Positions 17,192-27,427 of a stretch of DNA of 64,000 nucleotides are shown in pieces. Numbering within the stretch: position 1 is the stretch's first letter; each line of letters opens with the position of its first letter. The notes under the pieces are model-generated. The model did no database searches, was not told the DNA's origin, and saw nothing but the letters and a program-made list of their open reading frames with translations. The stretch is from Competibacter_A sp037045535 (GTDB taxonomy: Bacteria; Pseudomonadota; Gammaproteobacteria; Competibacterales; Competibacteraceae). The translations under genes and the position numbers were made by a program. The stretch is taken from assembly GCA_037045535.1 (NCBI GenBank), contig JBAOHI010000073.1, positions 372,001-436,000 of the forward strand, read 5' to 3'.

Positions 17192-18099
17192 CCTCCACAA
17201 AGCCAGTTCGTGTAGGTTACGCTGCTCTGCTGGGCCGTCCCAACGTCGGCAAATCGACGCTGTTGAATCGTCTGATCGGTCAGAAACTCAGCATCACCGC
17301 CCCAAAACCGCAAACCACCCGGCATGTCATTCTCGGCATCCAAACCCTGTCGGATGCCCAAATCGTTTATGTGGACACCCCGGGCTTGCACCGCCAGACC
17401 CGGCGAGCAATGAACCGTTATTTGAATCGAGCGGCGGCCAGCGTGCTGAACTACGTTGATGTGGCCATCTTTCTCACTGAGGCATTGCGTTGGACCGAGG
17501 AAGACGACAGTGTGTTGGAGCGGCTGGCGAATTTCCAAGGGCCGGTGGTGCTGGCGATCAACAAGGTGGATCGGATTGGGGACAAATCTCGGCTGTTACC
17601 TTTCCTGGCTAAAATGGCCGATAAACGGGATTTTGCCGAGGTGGTGCCCGTGGCGGCGATCAATGGCGATAACGTGGCAACCTTGGAACAGGTGATCGTC
17701 GATTTACTGCCATTCGGCGACTTTCTGTTTCCCGAGGATCAAGTCACCACCGCCAGCGAACGGTTTTTAGTGGCCGAATTGATCCGCGAAAAATTGACGC
17801 GGCTGTTGCGGGAAGAACTACCCTACGCTCTGACCGTGGAAATCGAGCGGTTCGTCGAAGAAGGACAGCTGACCCGGATCAACGCCATCATCTGGGTGGA
17901 ACGCGAAACGCAAAAAGGCATCGTTATCGGCGAACGCGGCGCGACCTTGCGCGAGGTTGGCCGCCAAGCCCGCGCCGATATGGAACGCCTGCTCGACCGC
18001 AAGGTGTTTCTGGAAACCTGGGTCAAAGTGCGTGCAGGCTGGTCCGACGACGAGCGGGCCTTGCGCAGCCTCGGCTACACCGATCCCGGAGCGGGCTGA
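17188..18099 (+). CDS. era: GTPase Era
   Basis: Ras-like GTPase with a KH domain that binds 16S rRNA 3' end during 30S maturation. The start at 17188 (MTSTKPVRVGYAALLGRPNV) gives 303 aa, the normal length, and overlaps rnc by 4 bases. G1 is GRPNVGKSTLLN, G3 is DTPGLH, G4 is NKVDRI. The C-terminal KH domain has IVIGERGATLREVGRQARAD. No anomalies are seen. Confidence 0.97.
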   Translation: MTSTKPVRVGYAALLGRPNVGKSTLLNRLIGQKLSITAPKPQTTRHVILGIQTLSDAQIVYVDTPGLHRQTRRAMNRYLNRAAASVLNYVDVAIFLTEALRWTEEDDSVLERLANFQGPVVLAINKVDRIGDKSRLLPFLAKMADKRDFAEVVPVAAINGDNVATLEQVIVDLLPFGDFLFPEDQVTTASERFLVAELIREKLTRLLREELPYALTVEIERFVEEGQLTRINAIIWVERETQKGIVIGERGATLREVGRQARADMERLLDRKVFLETWVKVRAGWSDDERALRSLGYTDPGAG

Positions 18100-18128
18100 A
18101 CCGCCCCGGTCGCGGGATTTCGCTCTCC

Positions 18129-18845
18129 ATGCGCGTGTCCTTGGCGCCCGCTTTCATTTTGCACCGTCGTCCCTATCTCAATACCAGCCTGTTGCTGGAG
18201 GCGTTCGGTCGCGAGCATGGCCGCATCGGTTTGGTGGCGCGTGGCGCGGTTTCGCGCCGGTCGCGCTTGAAAGGTCTGCTACAACCGTTCGTACCACTGC
18301 TGCTGTCTTGGACAGGCGCTGGGGAACTGGCGACGCTGACCGCCGCCGAGGAAGTGGGTCGCCCCGCGCCCTTGCCACCGAAGCGGGTGCTGGCCGGACT
18401 CTACGCCAACGAGTTGCTAGTGCGGCTGCTACCGCGCCAGGATCCCCAGCCCGGACTGTTCACAGCCTATGAAACCTTATTGGCCGAGCTGGCGACAATG
18501 CCCAGCGAGGAACCCTCGTTGCGGCGCTTCGAAAAGAAGCTGTTGGAAGAACTGGGCTACGGTCTGACGCTGGATCACGATGCCGCCAGCGGAGCGCCAA
18601 TCCTGGCCGAGGAATGTTATCGCTATGTCCTTGACCGGGGACCGCTGGCAGCCAGCCAGACCCAAACCGGCGTACCGATCTCTGGCCGGAGTTTACTGGC
18701 GTTGCGCGACGGCATTCCAGCCGAACCGGCCATTCTGAAGGAAATCAAACGCCTGACCCGCGCCGCCTTGACCGAACAGTTGCGCGGGCGGGCGCTGAAA
18801 ACGCGGGAATTGTACCGCGTTAGGCAAGAATCGCGGTCGGAGTAG
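18129..18845 (+). CDS. recO: DNA repair protein RecO
   Basis: Recombination mediator of the RecFOR pathway, which loads RecA on SSB-coated DNA. The 238-aa product has an N-terminal OB-fold-like region (FILHRRPYLNTSLLLEAFG, then GRIGLVARGAVSRRSRLKG) and a helical C-terminal part (GLYANELLVRLLPRQDPQPG, FEKKLLEELGYGL). These match family sequences and size. It follows era at 29 bases. pdxJ, which often comes next, is absent. The downstream gene is convergent. Confidence 0.93.
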   Translation: MRVSLAPAFILHRRPYLNTSLLLEAFGREHGRIGLVARGAVSRRSRLKGLLQPFVPLLLSWTGAGELATLTAAEEVGRPAPLPPKRVLAGLYANELLVRLLPRQDPQPGLFTAYETLLAELATMPSEEPSLRRFEKKLLEELGYGLTLDHDAASGAPILAEECYRYVLDRGPLAASQTQTGVPISGRSLLALRDGIPAEPAILKEIKRLTRAALTEQLRGRALKTRELYRVRQESRSE

Positions 18846-18892
18846 CGATGATTGGCGATTGCACCGATCGCCGGATGGCCTAGTGACGAGGG

Positions 18893-19882
18893 TTATAGGA
18901 AACTTTGCAGGATCGCTTGAGTGTCCGTCGCCACCATGCGTGGTCCCAAGCGGGTGACCAGTTGGGCCGACGCCGACGCCGCCAAGGCGCCCGCGCGTCG
19001 GTGATCCCAACCTCGCACCCGGCCATAAAGAAAAGCCCCGGCGAACATATCTCCAGCGCCGACCGTGTCCACGGCTGCCACTCTGACCGGATCGATATCG
19101 ATGAGCGCCTTCCCATCCCAAACCAATGCGCCTTTGGAACCCCGCGTGATCACAAATTCCTTGCTGAGTGTCTTCAAATAAGCGACGGTACCGTTCAAGT
19201 CGGCGGCACCGACCACATCCCTGGCCTCGTCCTCGTTGGCGAACAGCAGATCCACGCCCGAACCGATCATTTCCAGCAGTCCTGCCTTGAAATGCCGGAC
19301 CATGTTCGGGTCGGACAGAGAAATGGCGGTTTTTACCCCGGCCGATTCAGCGAGGCGCTTAGCCGCGATGCAGGCCTGGCGGGCAGTATCCGAGGTCACC
19401 AGATACCCTTCCATGTAGAAATACTCCGAATCGCGCAAGGCGTCCTCGACCAGCTCCTTCGTGGACAATTCGCCGCTGATCCCCAGGAAGGTGCAAAGGG
19501 TACGGTCACTATCGGGTGTGACCAACACCACGCAGCGGCCGGTATGGCCCGGTTCCTTTTCGGTGTGATGATTGGTGTCCACCCCGCCGTCGAGTAGGTC
19601 TTTCATGTAGAAATGACCGAGTTCGTCCCCCGCCACCTTGCAGGAATAAAAGCTGGTTCCGCCGAACTGGCAGACCGCAATCATCGAGTTGGCTGCCGAT
19701 CCGCCCGAACCGCGCTGGTGGGAACGGGTAGCCAAATGGTCCATCATCCGCGACTGTTGATCTTCGTCCACCAAGGTCATCACGCCCTTGTCGATGCCCA
19801 GCGCTGCCAGGTCGGCCACTTCGACCTCATATTCCATATCCACCAGCGCGTTGCCAATCCCGTAAACGTCATACTTCGCCAT
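18893..19882 (-). CDS. PfkB-family carbohydrate/nucleoside kinase, probable adenosine kinase
   Basis: A 329-aa ribokinase-fold kinase. The ATG at 19882 (MAKYDVYGIGNALVDMEYEV) fits the family N-terminus. The longer frame adds 30 unlikely residues. The N-terminal substrate motif is RGSGGSAANSMIAVCQFGG, and the C-terminal ATP/catalytic motif is AVDTVGAGDMFAGAFLYG with the catalytic Asp. This lineage of PfkB proteins is usually annotated as adenosine kinase, making AMP from adenosine. In this genome adenosine would arise from AhcY (39438-40857), so the enzyme may complete recycling of SAH. Exact substrate is inferred. The gene is convergent with recO. Confidence 0.8.
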   Translation of the reverse strand: MAKYDVYGIGNALVDMEYEVEVADLAALGIDKGVMTLVDEDQQSRMMDHLATRSHQRGSGGSAANSMIAVCQFGGTSFYSCKVAGDELGHFYMKDLLDGGVDTNHHTEKEPGHTGRCVVLVTPDSDRTLCTFLGISGELSTKELVEDALRDSEYFYMEGYLVTSDTARQACIAAKRLAESAGVKTAISLSDPNMVRHFKAGLLEMIGSGVDLLFANEDEARDVVGAADLNGTVAYLKTLSKEFVITRGSKGALVWDGKALIDIDPVRVAAVDTVGAGDMFAGAFLYGRVRGWDHRRAGALAASASAQLVTRLGPRMVATDTQAILQSFL

Positions 19883-20015
19883 CGTGCCCCCGTCATCGAG
19901 TGGTGAAAAAAACAGATTATACGGACCCATCGTGCCGTCACCACGCTTTTGATTGGCGAATCGATACCGCAAGCCCGTCTCGTTTTCCGCGAATCACCAG
20001 TGCTCGGAGAGTGTC

Positions 20016-21615
20016 CTATCGACGATTACTGGAAAACGCTCGGGTCGCGGCTACGATAACCGACCGCACTCGTTCCAGATCGTCGTCGCCCTCGGTTTTC
20101 AGTGGATTCTCGTCGGCGGTCGGCGACTCGTCGAACTGGAGTTGCCGTTCCAGCACGGCCACATCGGCCTCGGCTGCATCATCGCCGCGCGCACGGCGGG
20201 CCGCGACCCGCGCTCGCAAGGTATCGGGATCGGCGACGCAGTCGAGCAGGATGAACGGCACGCCATGCCGGCCGGCTAACTCGCGGAACGGTTGCCGATG
20301 CACGCGCTTCATGAAGGTAGCGTCCACCAGCACCGGCTGGCCGGCCCCCAACAATTGATCGGCCAGTTCGTACAAGCGCGCATAAGTGCGGGCACTGGCG
20401 TCCGAAGTGTACAGCCCTCCGCCGAGGGTGGAGCTGCTGTCATCCAGCGGGCCGAGACCGAACAACCGCTTGCGCTCCACGTCCGAGCGGATGCGGATAG
20501 CGCCGGGAAATTGTTCCAATAAGTGCCCCGTCTGACGCGATTTGCCGGAACCGGAAACGCCGTGCGTGATCAATAGAAACGATATCTCCGGCTGAGTCAG
20601 CGCCAGCGCCAGATGCAGATAAGCGGAACACTGGTCACCGGCGATAGCGCGATCAGCCTCGGAAACGCTGTCCTGGCGGGTCTGAATGGCATTGACCTTG
20701 GCACGTACCATCGCCCGATAGACTTGGTAATAGGTCAGCAGCGTCGCGCCGGCGAAATCGCCACTGTATTCCAAATAGGTATTGAGTACCCGCTGAGCGA
20801 AAGCACCAGCGCCGCGAAAGCGCAGATCCATGATCAAAAAAGCCAGATCGTTGATAACGTCGATCCAGCGGAGATCCTCGTTGAATTCGATACAGTCGAA
20901 GACCGTGATCCGCCCGGCGTCACCCAGCACCATGTTGCCGAGATGCAAGTCGCCATGGCATTCGCGAATAAAACCGCCGGCTTTACGTTCGATCAGTCTT
21001 GGTCGCAGTCGCTCGGACGTAGCCAAGGTCCATTCCTCCACGATGGCCAAAACCTCGCGGTCGGTGAGGATCGGTCAGCAATGGCCGGGTGTGGGTGAAA
21101 TCGTCGAGCATCGGTTGGCGCACCCGTTCCGGCAAGCCAAACGGCGCGGCGGGATCGGCGACGGGAATGGCCCGGTGAAAGGCGGCCAGCCGGCGGGCCA
21201 ACGCGTCCAGATCAGGGAGTTTCAGCCGACCGTCAGCCAGCGCCCGATCCAGCAACGCGTCCTGGGGAAAGCGGCGCATCCGCACCGCGTATTCGATGGG
21301 ATCGCTGTCGGCGCCCAGAATAGGGTTGGCGGGTTCGCCGCCAATGGGCAGGCAATCGAGATAAAGTTCCGGGGCCAGTCGGCCATTCAGCCGCAGTTCC
21401 TCCTCACAGTAGTATTTCCGCCGCTCCAGACTGGTAAAATCCAAAAACCCCAGATTCACGGGCTTTTTGATCTTGTAGGCATAGTCTCCAGCCAGCAGAA
21501 CATGCGAAATATGAGTCTGTAAATGCTCGACAGTCGCGACTGGATGCGGGTAGCGTTCCGGTCGCAGCAGCGCCGCAATCAGGATAGTCTGGTCGGGAGA
21601 AGGATTGGGGTACAT
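20016..21615 (-). CDS. bifunctional aminoglycoside phosphotransferase-like / AAA kinase, frameshifted
   Basis: Two overlapping frames make one protein of about 532 aa once a single extra base is removed. The N-terminal part (from ATG 21615, MYPNPSPDQTILIAALL) has the phosphotransferase-like DYAYKIKKPVNLGFLDFTSL. The second frame carries the catalytic loop IRECHGDLHLGNMVLGD and FDCIEFNEDLRWIDVINDLA, then a P-loop ATPase domain LLITHGVSGSGKSRQTGHLL and IRIRSDVERKRLFGL. The break lies near 21068, where reading GATCCTCACC as GATCTCACC restores PLLTDLTDREVLAIVEEW. This two-domain family is widespread in proteobacteria, and its physiological substrate is unknown. The frameshift may be a sequencing error. 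The gene is divergent from mrcB with 90 bases between starts. Confidence 0.75.
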
Positions 21616-21705
21616 GCACCAGCTCCAGCAACATAAAACCAGGCGGTAGAATAAGACAGAATCCTCGGTGCCCGCCAAGTGGACCGAGAATCGATTGGAA
21701 CCTAT

Positions 21706-24204
21706 ATGGCAACAGGTAAAGCGTCTCGCAATTCTAAGAAGCGCCCGGTGCGAGGCATTCGCTCGCTCTTTTCGCTGATATTTTCGTTGGTACTGGGCGG
21801 ATTGCTGTTGGGAGCGTTCGGACTGGGCCTCTACATGCTCTATCTGGATTCGGTCATCCGCGCCGAATTCGATCAGAAGCGTTGGGCCATGCCGGCCAAG
21901 GTCTATGCCCGACCACTTGAACTGTTCGAAGGCATGGGGCTCAGCGCCGACGAGTTCGCCCAAGAACTCAAGCTGCTGGGTTACCGCGATGTGAATTGTC
22001 CGGTCGAGCCAACGCCAGCCCCGGCCCCGAACGGTAAGCGCCCGCTGCGGCGCAAGCCTAAACCACCACCCTCGCCCGAGGTATGCACGCCGCCGCCTGG
22101 CGGCGGCGAAACGCCGTCCAAGTCGGGCAGCTACGCGCGCCAGGGTGAAATCTTTGAAGTCGTGACTCGTGATTTCACCTTTTGGGACAGCACGGAACCC
22201 GTGCGTAAGATCCAGCTGACCTTCGCCGGTAACATCCTAGTCGATCTAGCGAGTCTGGACGGGCAGGAAAAGCCGGGTCTGTTACGGTTGGATCCGCCTG
22301 AAATTGCTGGTATCTATCCGTCTCACTACGAGGATCGCATCCTGCTCAAAGGCAAGGATTTGCCGCCGGCCCTGGTGGATACCCTATTGGCGATCGAGGA
22401 CCGCTCGTTCTTCGAGCATGCCGGTGTCAACCCCAAGGGCATTTTCCGCGCGATGCTGGCCAATCTGCGGGCCGGACACACCGTGCAGGGTGGCAGCACC
22501 CTGACTCAGCAGTTAGTGAAGAGTCTATTCCTCAGTAACGAACGGACCCTCAAACGCAAGATCAACGAAGCCCTGATGGCCATTCTGATCGATGCCCGCT
22601 ACAGCAAGGACGAGATTCTCGAAGCGTACGCCAACGCCATCTATCTCGGCCAGGACGGCAGCCGGGCGATCCACGGTTTCGGCTTGGCCAGCCAGTTTTA
22701 TTTCGGCGTTCCGTTGGAAGATCTCGATCTGCATCAAATCGCCTTGCTGGTCGCGATGGTCAAGGGCCCCTCGCTCTACGATCCTCGCCGGCATCCCGAC
22801 CGGGCGAAGGAACGGCGTAGCCTGGTGCTGGATGTGATGGTCGAGCAAAATCTGATCAACTCGGAAGATGCGGCCACCGCCGACGAAATGCCGCTGGATG
22901 TAACCTCCAAGGCCACCAATGGCATCACCGCCTATCCGGCTTTCCTGGATCTCGTGCAGCGCCAATTGCGCCAATACTACAAGCCGGAGGATCTGGTCAG
23001 CGAAGGCTTGCGGGTTTTCACCACGCTCGACCCGCGCATCCAGGCAACCGCCGAGAACACCTTGGCCAACAGTTTGAGCCCACTGGAAAAAAGTCAGCCC
23101 AAGGCCCGACCGCTGCAAGGTGCTGCCGTCGTGGTCAATACCCAGACCGGCGAAGTTCTGGCGATAGTCGGCGATCGCGAGCCCAAAGCCCTCGGCTTTA
23201 ACCGGGCCATTGACGCCAAACGGCTGGCCGGGTCGCTGCTCAAGCCGGTGGTTTATTTGACCGCCCTGGAACAGCCTGATCGCTATACTCTAACCACCCT
23301 GATCAACGACAGCCCCCTGGTCCAGACTTCCGGTGGCCGGCGCTGGAGCCCGTCGAATTACGACCGGCGCTACCACGGTCAGGTCACCCTGCGTGATGCG
23401 CTGGCGCGCTCCTACAACATCCCGGCGGTACGGGTCGGTCTGGACGTGGACGTGATCAACGTCGTGAAGATGCTCCAACGCCTGGGACTGGATCGGGATT
23501 TAAAACCGTATCCATCCTTGTTGTTAGGCGGGGTGGACATGACACCCTTTGAAATCGCCCAGATTTACCAGGGGATCGCCAGTGGCGGATTTCGCATTCC
23601 GCTGCGTGCCATCCGCGAGGTCACCAACCCAGCCGGGCAATCACTGCAGCACTACGCCATGGACGTGGAGAAAGCGGTCGATCCCGGACCGGCCTATCTG
23701 GTGACCAACGCCATGCAACAAGTGGTAAAGGCTGGAACCGCGAGCGCCATGAAGAGCAAACTGTCGCCCGATCTGAACATCGCGGGTAAAACCGGCACCA
23801 CCGACGACTATCGCGATAGCTGGTTCGCGGGTTTCAGCGGCGATCGGCTGACCGTGGTCTGGCTGGGACGCGACGACAACAAACCCACCGGACTCAGCGG
23901 GGCGAGTGGAGCCTTGCGGGTATGGATGGACCTGATGGCTGGTTTAAAGCTGGAACCACTGGATACCCCACCGCCGGCAGGCATCGAGGAAATCTGGGTG
24001 GATCCTCGCAGAGGATTACGGCTTAGCCAGGGTTGTCGGCGCGGTCAACTGGTGCCCTTCCTCACCGGGTCCGCGCCAGAGGGCTTTACCTCTTGCGGCA
24101 GCCCCCCCGCCCGACGTGTGGTCAAACGAGCCGATGACGCGGCGACACCTGACAACGGCGACTCAGGGGGCATGAGCGATTTCTTCGAGCGCCTGATGGA
24201 ATAA
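21706..24204 (+). CDS. mrcB: penicillin-binding protein 1B, bifunctional transglycosylase/transpeptidase
   Basis: Class A PBP that polymerises and crosslinks peptidoglycan. The start at 21706 (MATGKASRNSKKRPVRGIRS) gives 832 aa, with a basic cytoplasmic tail and one membrane helix at about 20-45. A UB2H-like segment follows, interrupted by a Pro-rich insert (PTPAPAPNGKRPLRRKPKPP). The GT51 transglycosylase domain has the catalytic Glu in AIEDRSFFEHAGVNPKG (about 231), GGSTLTQQLVKS, and RKINEALMAILIDARYSKDE. The transpeptidase domain has SLLK (about 508), SYN, and KTGTTDDYRDSWFAGF (about 693). The UB2H domain, bound by LpoB in E. coli, separates PBP1B from PBP1A. The following lipoprotein gene is not a clear LpoB. 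Confidence 0.93.
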   Translation: MATGKASRNSKKRPVRGIRSLFSLIFSLVLGGLLLGAFGLGLYMLYLDSVIRAEFDQKRWAMPAKVYARPLELFEGMGLSADEFAQELKLLGYRDVNCPVEPTPAPAPNGKRPLRRKPKPPPSPEVCTPPPGGGETPSKSGSYARQGEIFEVVTRDFTFWDSTEPVRKIQLTFAGNILVDLASLDGQEKPGLLRLDPPEIAGIYPSHYEDRILLKGKDLPPALVDTLLAIEDRSFFEHAGVNPKGIFRAMLANLRAGHTVQGGSTLTQQLVKSLFLSNERTLKRKINEALMAILIDARYSKDEILEAYANAIYLGQDGSRAIHGFGLASQFYFGVPLEDLDLHQIALLVAMVKGPSLYDPRRHPDRAKERRSLVLDVMVEQNLINSEDAATADEMPLDVTSKATNGITAYPAFLDLVQRQLRQYYKPEDLVSEGLRVFTTLDPRIQATAENTLANSLSPLEKSQPKARPLQGAAVVVNTQTGEVLAIVGDREPKALGFNRAIDAKRLAGSLLKPVVYLTALEQPDRYTLTTLINDSPLVQTSGGRRWSPSNYDRRYHGQVTLRDALARSYNIPAVRVGLDVDVINVVKMLQRLGLDRDLKPYPSLLLGGVDMTPFEIAQIYQGIASGGFRIPLRAIREVTNPAGQSLQHYAMDVEKAVDPGPAYLVTNAMQQVVKAGTASAMKSKLSPDLNIAGKTGTTDDYRDSWFAGFSGDRLTVVWLGRDDNKPTGLSGASGALRVWMDLMAGLKLEPLDTPPPAGIEEIWVDPRRGLRLSQGCRRGQLVPFLTGSAPEGFTSCGSPPARRVVKRADDAATPDNGDSGGMSDFFERLME

Positions 24205-24222
24205 CCCTGCCACCACCGGATC

Positions 24223-24248
24223 GGCGACTCCAGTGCGGATCGCCGATT
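24223..24248. repeat. inverted repeat after mrcB
   Basis: ATCGGCGA and TCGCCGAT form a perfect 8-base stem with a loop of about 9 bases, 19 bases after the mrcB stop. There is no T-tract, so it is not a standard terminator, though it may protect mRNA ends. A second small hairpin (ACGGTTT/AAACCGT, 24334-24350) lies just before the next gene. Confidence 0.4.
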
Positions 24249-24373
24249 GCCGTCACTCCTGCCGATACTGTATGGCGATACAAGTGGCGAGAAGGTAAAG
24301 TAAAGATGACAACCGTATTGGGATTTGTGGGTGACGGTTTAAGAAACCGTTAAGCACGCGAGGGGAAAACCGA

Positions 24374-25429
24374 ATGAATACACTTTTAAAACCGTGCATG
24401 GGTATTGTGGTGCTGGCGTTGGGAATAACAGCCTGCTCGACGCCATATCCTTGGCAAAACACCACCAAACCGGCCCCCAAGACCAAGGCTCCGGTAGTGG
24501 ATCGCACCGCGCGTCGGCAGCCGGCTTATCCTGCACAATCGCCGCAATCGTCGCGGGCCGATGTCGGCCGGATGCCTCAAGAGGATCCGCTATCGCCGAG
24601 AGAAAGTTCTCCAGCCTATTCGGCGACACCGAATGCCTACGGCCAGGGATACGTCCCACCGACCGCCGCCCCCGCTTATCCGGATGACTACGATAGTACT
24701 CCGCCCCAGCCCTATTCATCGAATTCGGCTGATCCGTACCGACAGCCGAGCCCCCCTCGCCCCACCGGCAATGACTACCAGCCACCGGCTTATCCGCCAG
24801 GAGCCGCCACCCCTTCTTCATCGGGAGGACGGCCCAATGCGATACCCGGCTCATTGCCAGAACCGCAAGCGGCAGTGGTTCCACAGGCTCCTCGCGTGAA
24901 GCCACCGACAGCGCCGGCCCCCGCTCCTGTTCCCCCGCCTGCGCCTGCCGGCACATCTGCCCCAGCTGAAACAGCCGTGGCGATGAGCACTCCACCAGCA
25001 GCATCAGCGCCGGAGCCGGCCCCTCCTGCGCCGCGACCCGCCCAACCGGCGCCACCGCCCAAACCACCGGCCGAATTGCCTCCAACGGAAATTTCCCGCG
25101 ATGGCAATCAGGCGGTAGTCGCTTTGCTGGAGAGCGCCGACAATTACGTTAAAAGCAACCAGCTAGACAAGGCCGGCGCCGCCTTGGAACGGGCGCTGCG
25201 CATCGAGCCGCGCAACGCTGGCATTTGGCACGATCTGGCCCAAATCCGTTTGCACCAGGGCCAATATCAACAGGCTGAATCGTTGGCGGTTAAATCCAAC
25301 AACCTGGCCAGCGGTAACCGAACGCTTCAATCCAAGAACTGGAACTTGATCGGTTTCGCACGCAAGGCCACCGGCAATACAGCCGGCGCCGAGGAAGCCG
25401 AAGCGCGCGCCTCGCAATTGTCCCATTAA
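24374..25429 (+). CDS. proline-rich TPR lipoprotein
   Basis: A 351-aa lipoprotein. The signal ends in the lipobox LGITAC, lipidated at C21. The middle (about 35-240) is a low-complexity Pro/Ala/Ser linker, probably spanning the periplasm. The C-terminal part (about 250-345) holds two to three tetratricopeptide-like helices, with ALLESADNYVKSNQLDKAGA, LRIEPRNAGIWHDLAQIRLH and SKNWNLIGFARKATGN. A strong GAGGGG ribosome site precedes the ATG. Its place after PBP1B suggests a role with the peptidoglycan synthase or the envelope, which I infer only from position. No sequence motif links it directly to LpoB. Confidence 0.75.
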   Translation: MNTLLKPCMGIVVLALGITACSTPYPWQNTTKPAPKTKAPVVDRTARRQPAYPAQSPQSSRADVGRMPQEDPLSPRESSPAYSATPNAYGQGYVPPTAAPAYPDDYDSTPPQPYSSNSADPYRQPSPPRPTGNDYQPPAYPPGAATPSSSGGRPNAIPGSLPEPQAAVVPQAPRVKPPTAPAPAPVPPPAPAGTSAPAETAVAMSTPPAASAPEPAPPAPRPAQPAPPPKPPAELPPTEISRDGNQAVVALLESADNYVKSNQLDKAGAALERALRIEPRNAGIWHDLAQIRLHQGQYQQAESLAVKSNNLASGNRTLQSKNWNLIGFARKATGNTAGAEEAEARASQLSH

Positions 25430-25453
25430 AGCATCCAGGGAGCGTATCTCGCC

Positions 25454-27367
25454 TTGAACGCGGCCGAAGCATTGGGCTCAGGCGGTCTCTTGGCCGACCA
25501 GATTCCGGGGTTCGCGCCGCGTTTGTCGCAACAGCGGATGGCCGAGGCGGTTACCGCTGCCTTGGAGGCGAAGAGTACGCTCATCGTCGAGGCGGGCACT
25601 GGCACAGGAAAAACCTATGCCTATCTGGTGCCTGCGTTGTTGGCCGGCATGCGGGTCATTATTTCGACGGGCACCCGCCACTTGCAGGATCAGCTTTACC
25701 AGCAGGATTTGCCGGTCGTGCGTCGCGCGCTGGCCATCCCGGTCCGGGTCGCGCTGTTGAAGGGACGCAGCAATTATCTGTGTCCGTACCGCCTGCAAAT
25801 CACCGAGGAAAGCGGGCGGTTAAGCTCGCGCGAACAAGTCGCCGAACTGCGTCTCATTCGGATGTGGGCAGCGCGTACCCGCCACGGCGATATCGCCGAA
25901 GTTACCAACGTGCCAGAAACCTCGTTGATCTGGTCGCGCGTGACCTCCACCGCGGACAATTGCCTGGGACAGGACTGTCCACGTCTTGATGACTGCTTTC
26001 TCGTCAAGGCCAGGCGTGAGGCGCTGGCGGCGGATGTGCTGGTCATCAACCATCATCTGTTCTGTGCCGACATGGCGATCAAGGAAACGGGTTTCGCCGA
26101 ATTGTTGCCTGGCGCGGAAGTGTTCATTCTCGACGAGGCGCATCAGTTGCCGGAGATCGCCAGTCATTTTTTCGGCAAGTCCCTCAGCAGCCGGCAATTA
26201 AGCGAGTTGGCACGGGATACGGTGGTGGAACAATTACGCGAGGCAGCCGATTTCCCGATCCTGCGGCAACGGGCCGAGACGCTGGAACCAGCGGTGGCGA
26301 TGTTGCGGGAAGCGCTGGGACAGGCGGATCGGCGAGCACCGTGGTGGGAAGTCTCCTCACTACCGTCCGTTCAGAAGGCTGTCGATGAATTGAGCCGATC
26401 GCTGGATCGGTTGCGCGAGGGATTGAAGGAGGCGGCGCAGCGCGGCAAAGGACTGGAAAGCTGTCATCGACGCGGCGAGGATCTGGCCCAGCGCCTCTGC
26501 TCGCTCACGGAGAAGGAAAGCGATTCGGGCAGCGTGCGCTGGTTCGAAACACGCAGTCGCGGTTTCACCTTGAGCGTGACTCCGCTCGATATCGCACCCG
26601 CTTTTCGAGGGCGAATGGAGGGGCAAGCCGGCGCGTGGATTTTCACGTCGGCGACACTGGCAGTCAGTCAAGCATTCGAACACTTCGCGGTACGGCTGGG
26701 TTTGCACGATTACGAGGGATTGCAGCTGGACAGTCCCTTCGATTTCGTCCGCAACACCTTGCTTTACCATCCGCCAGCACTACCCGATCCCGCTTCGCCA
26801 CACCATACAGCCGCCTTAGTGGAGGCGACGCTGCCGGTGTTGGCGGCCAGTCGGGGGCGGGCATTTTTATTGTTCACCAGTTATCGAGCCTTACGTGAGG
26901 CCGCGGAATTATTGGCCGGACGAATCGATTATCCGCTGTTGGTGCAGGGTGAGCGGCCGAAGGCGGCATTGCTGCATGAGTTCCGGGCTTTGGGCAATGC
27001 GGTGTTGTTGGGTACCGCCAGCTTCTGGGAAGGAGTTGATGTGCGCGGCGAAGCGCTGTCCTGCGTGGTCATCGACCGGCTGCCGTTCGCCGCGCCTGGC
27101 GATCCGGTGGTACAAGCGCGGATTGAGTCGATCCGCCAGCAGGGCGAAGACCCGTTTTTGAGCTATCAACTTCCGCAGGCAGTGATCACACTCAAGCAGG
27201 GCGTAGGCCGCCTGATCCGGGACGTGACCGATCGGGGGGTATTAGTGCTGGGCGATCCGCGGATCGTGAGCAAATCCTACGGGCGCGTGTTTCTGGACAG
27301 CCTGCCTCCGATGCCCAGAACGCAAAAGCTGGAACGGGTACAGGCATTTTTCTCCGAAAATCGGTAA
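25454..27367 (+). CDS. ATP-dependent DNA helicase, YoaA/DinG family
   Basis: A 637-aa XPD-like superfamily 2 helicase with a TTG start at 25454. Walker A is VEAGTGTGKTYAYLVPALL, the DEAH box is VFILDEAHQLPEIASHF, and motif VI is QGVGRLIRDVTDRGVLVLGD. Cysteines between motifs I and II (NYLCPYRL, NCLGQDCPRLDDCFLVKAR) would ligate the iron-sulphur cluster of this family. It probably unwinds forked or damaged DNA in repair. In E. coli YoaA acts with HolC. It follows the lipoprotein gene by 24 bases, so may share its transcript. Confidence 0.9.
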   Translation: MNAAEALGSGGLLADQIPGFAPRLSQQRMAEAVTAALEAKSTLIVEAGTGTGKTYAYLVPALLAGMRVIISTGTRHLQDQLYQQDLPVVRRALAIPVRVALLKGRSNYLCPYRLQITEESGRLSSREQVAELRLIRMWAARTRHGDIAEVTNVPETSLIWSRVTSTADNCLGQDCPRLDDCFLVKARREALAADVLVINHHLFCADMAIKETGFAELLPGAEVFILDEAHQLPEIASHFFGKSLSSRQLSELARDTVVEQLREAADFPILRQRAETLEPAVAMLREALGQADRRAPWWEVSSLPSVQKAVDELSRSLDRLREGLKEAAQRGKGLESCHRRGEDLAQRLCSLTEKESDSGSVRWFETRSRGFTLSVTPLDIAPAFRGRMEGQAGAWIFTSATLAVSQAFEHFAVRLGLHDYEGLQLDSPFDFVRNTLLYHPPALPDPASPHHTAALVEATLPVLAASRGRAFLLFTSYRALREAAELLAGRIDYPLLVQGERPKAALLHEFRALGNAVLLGTASFWEGVDVRGEALSCVVIDRLPFAAPGDPVVQARIESIRQQGEDPFLSYQLPQAVITLKQGVGRLIRDVTDRGVLVLGDPRIVSKSYGRVFLDSLPPMPRTQKLERVQAFFSENR

Positions 27368-27427
27368 ATCCACGCGAAACGTTCCATCCTTCGATGAACG
27401 ATTGCGATGTGGGGTATTGCGCTCACT

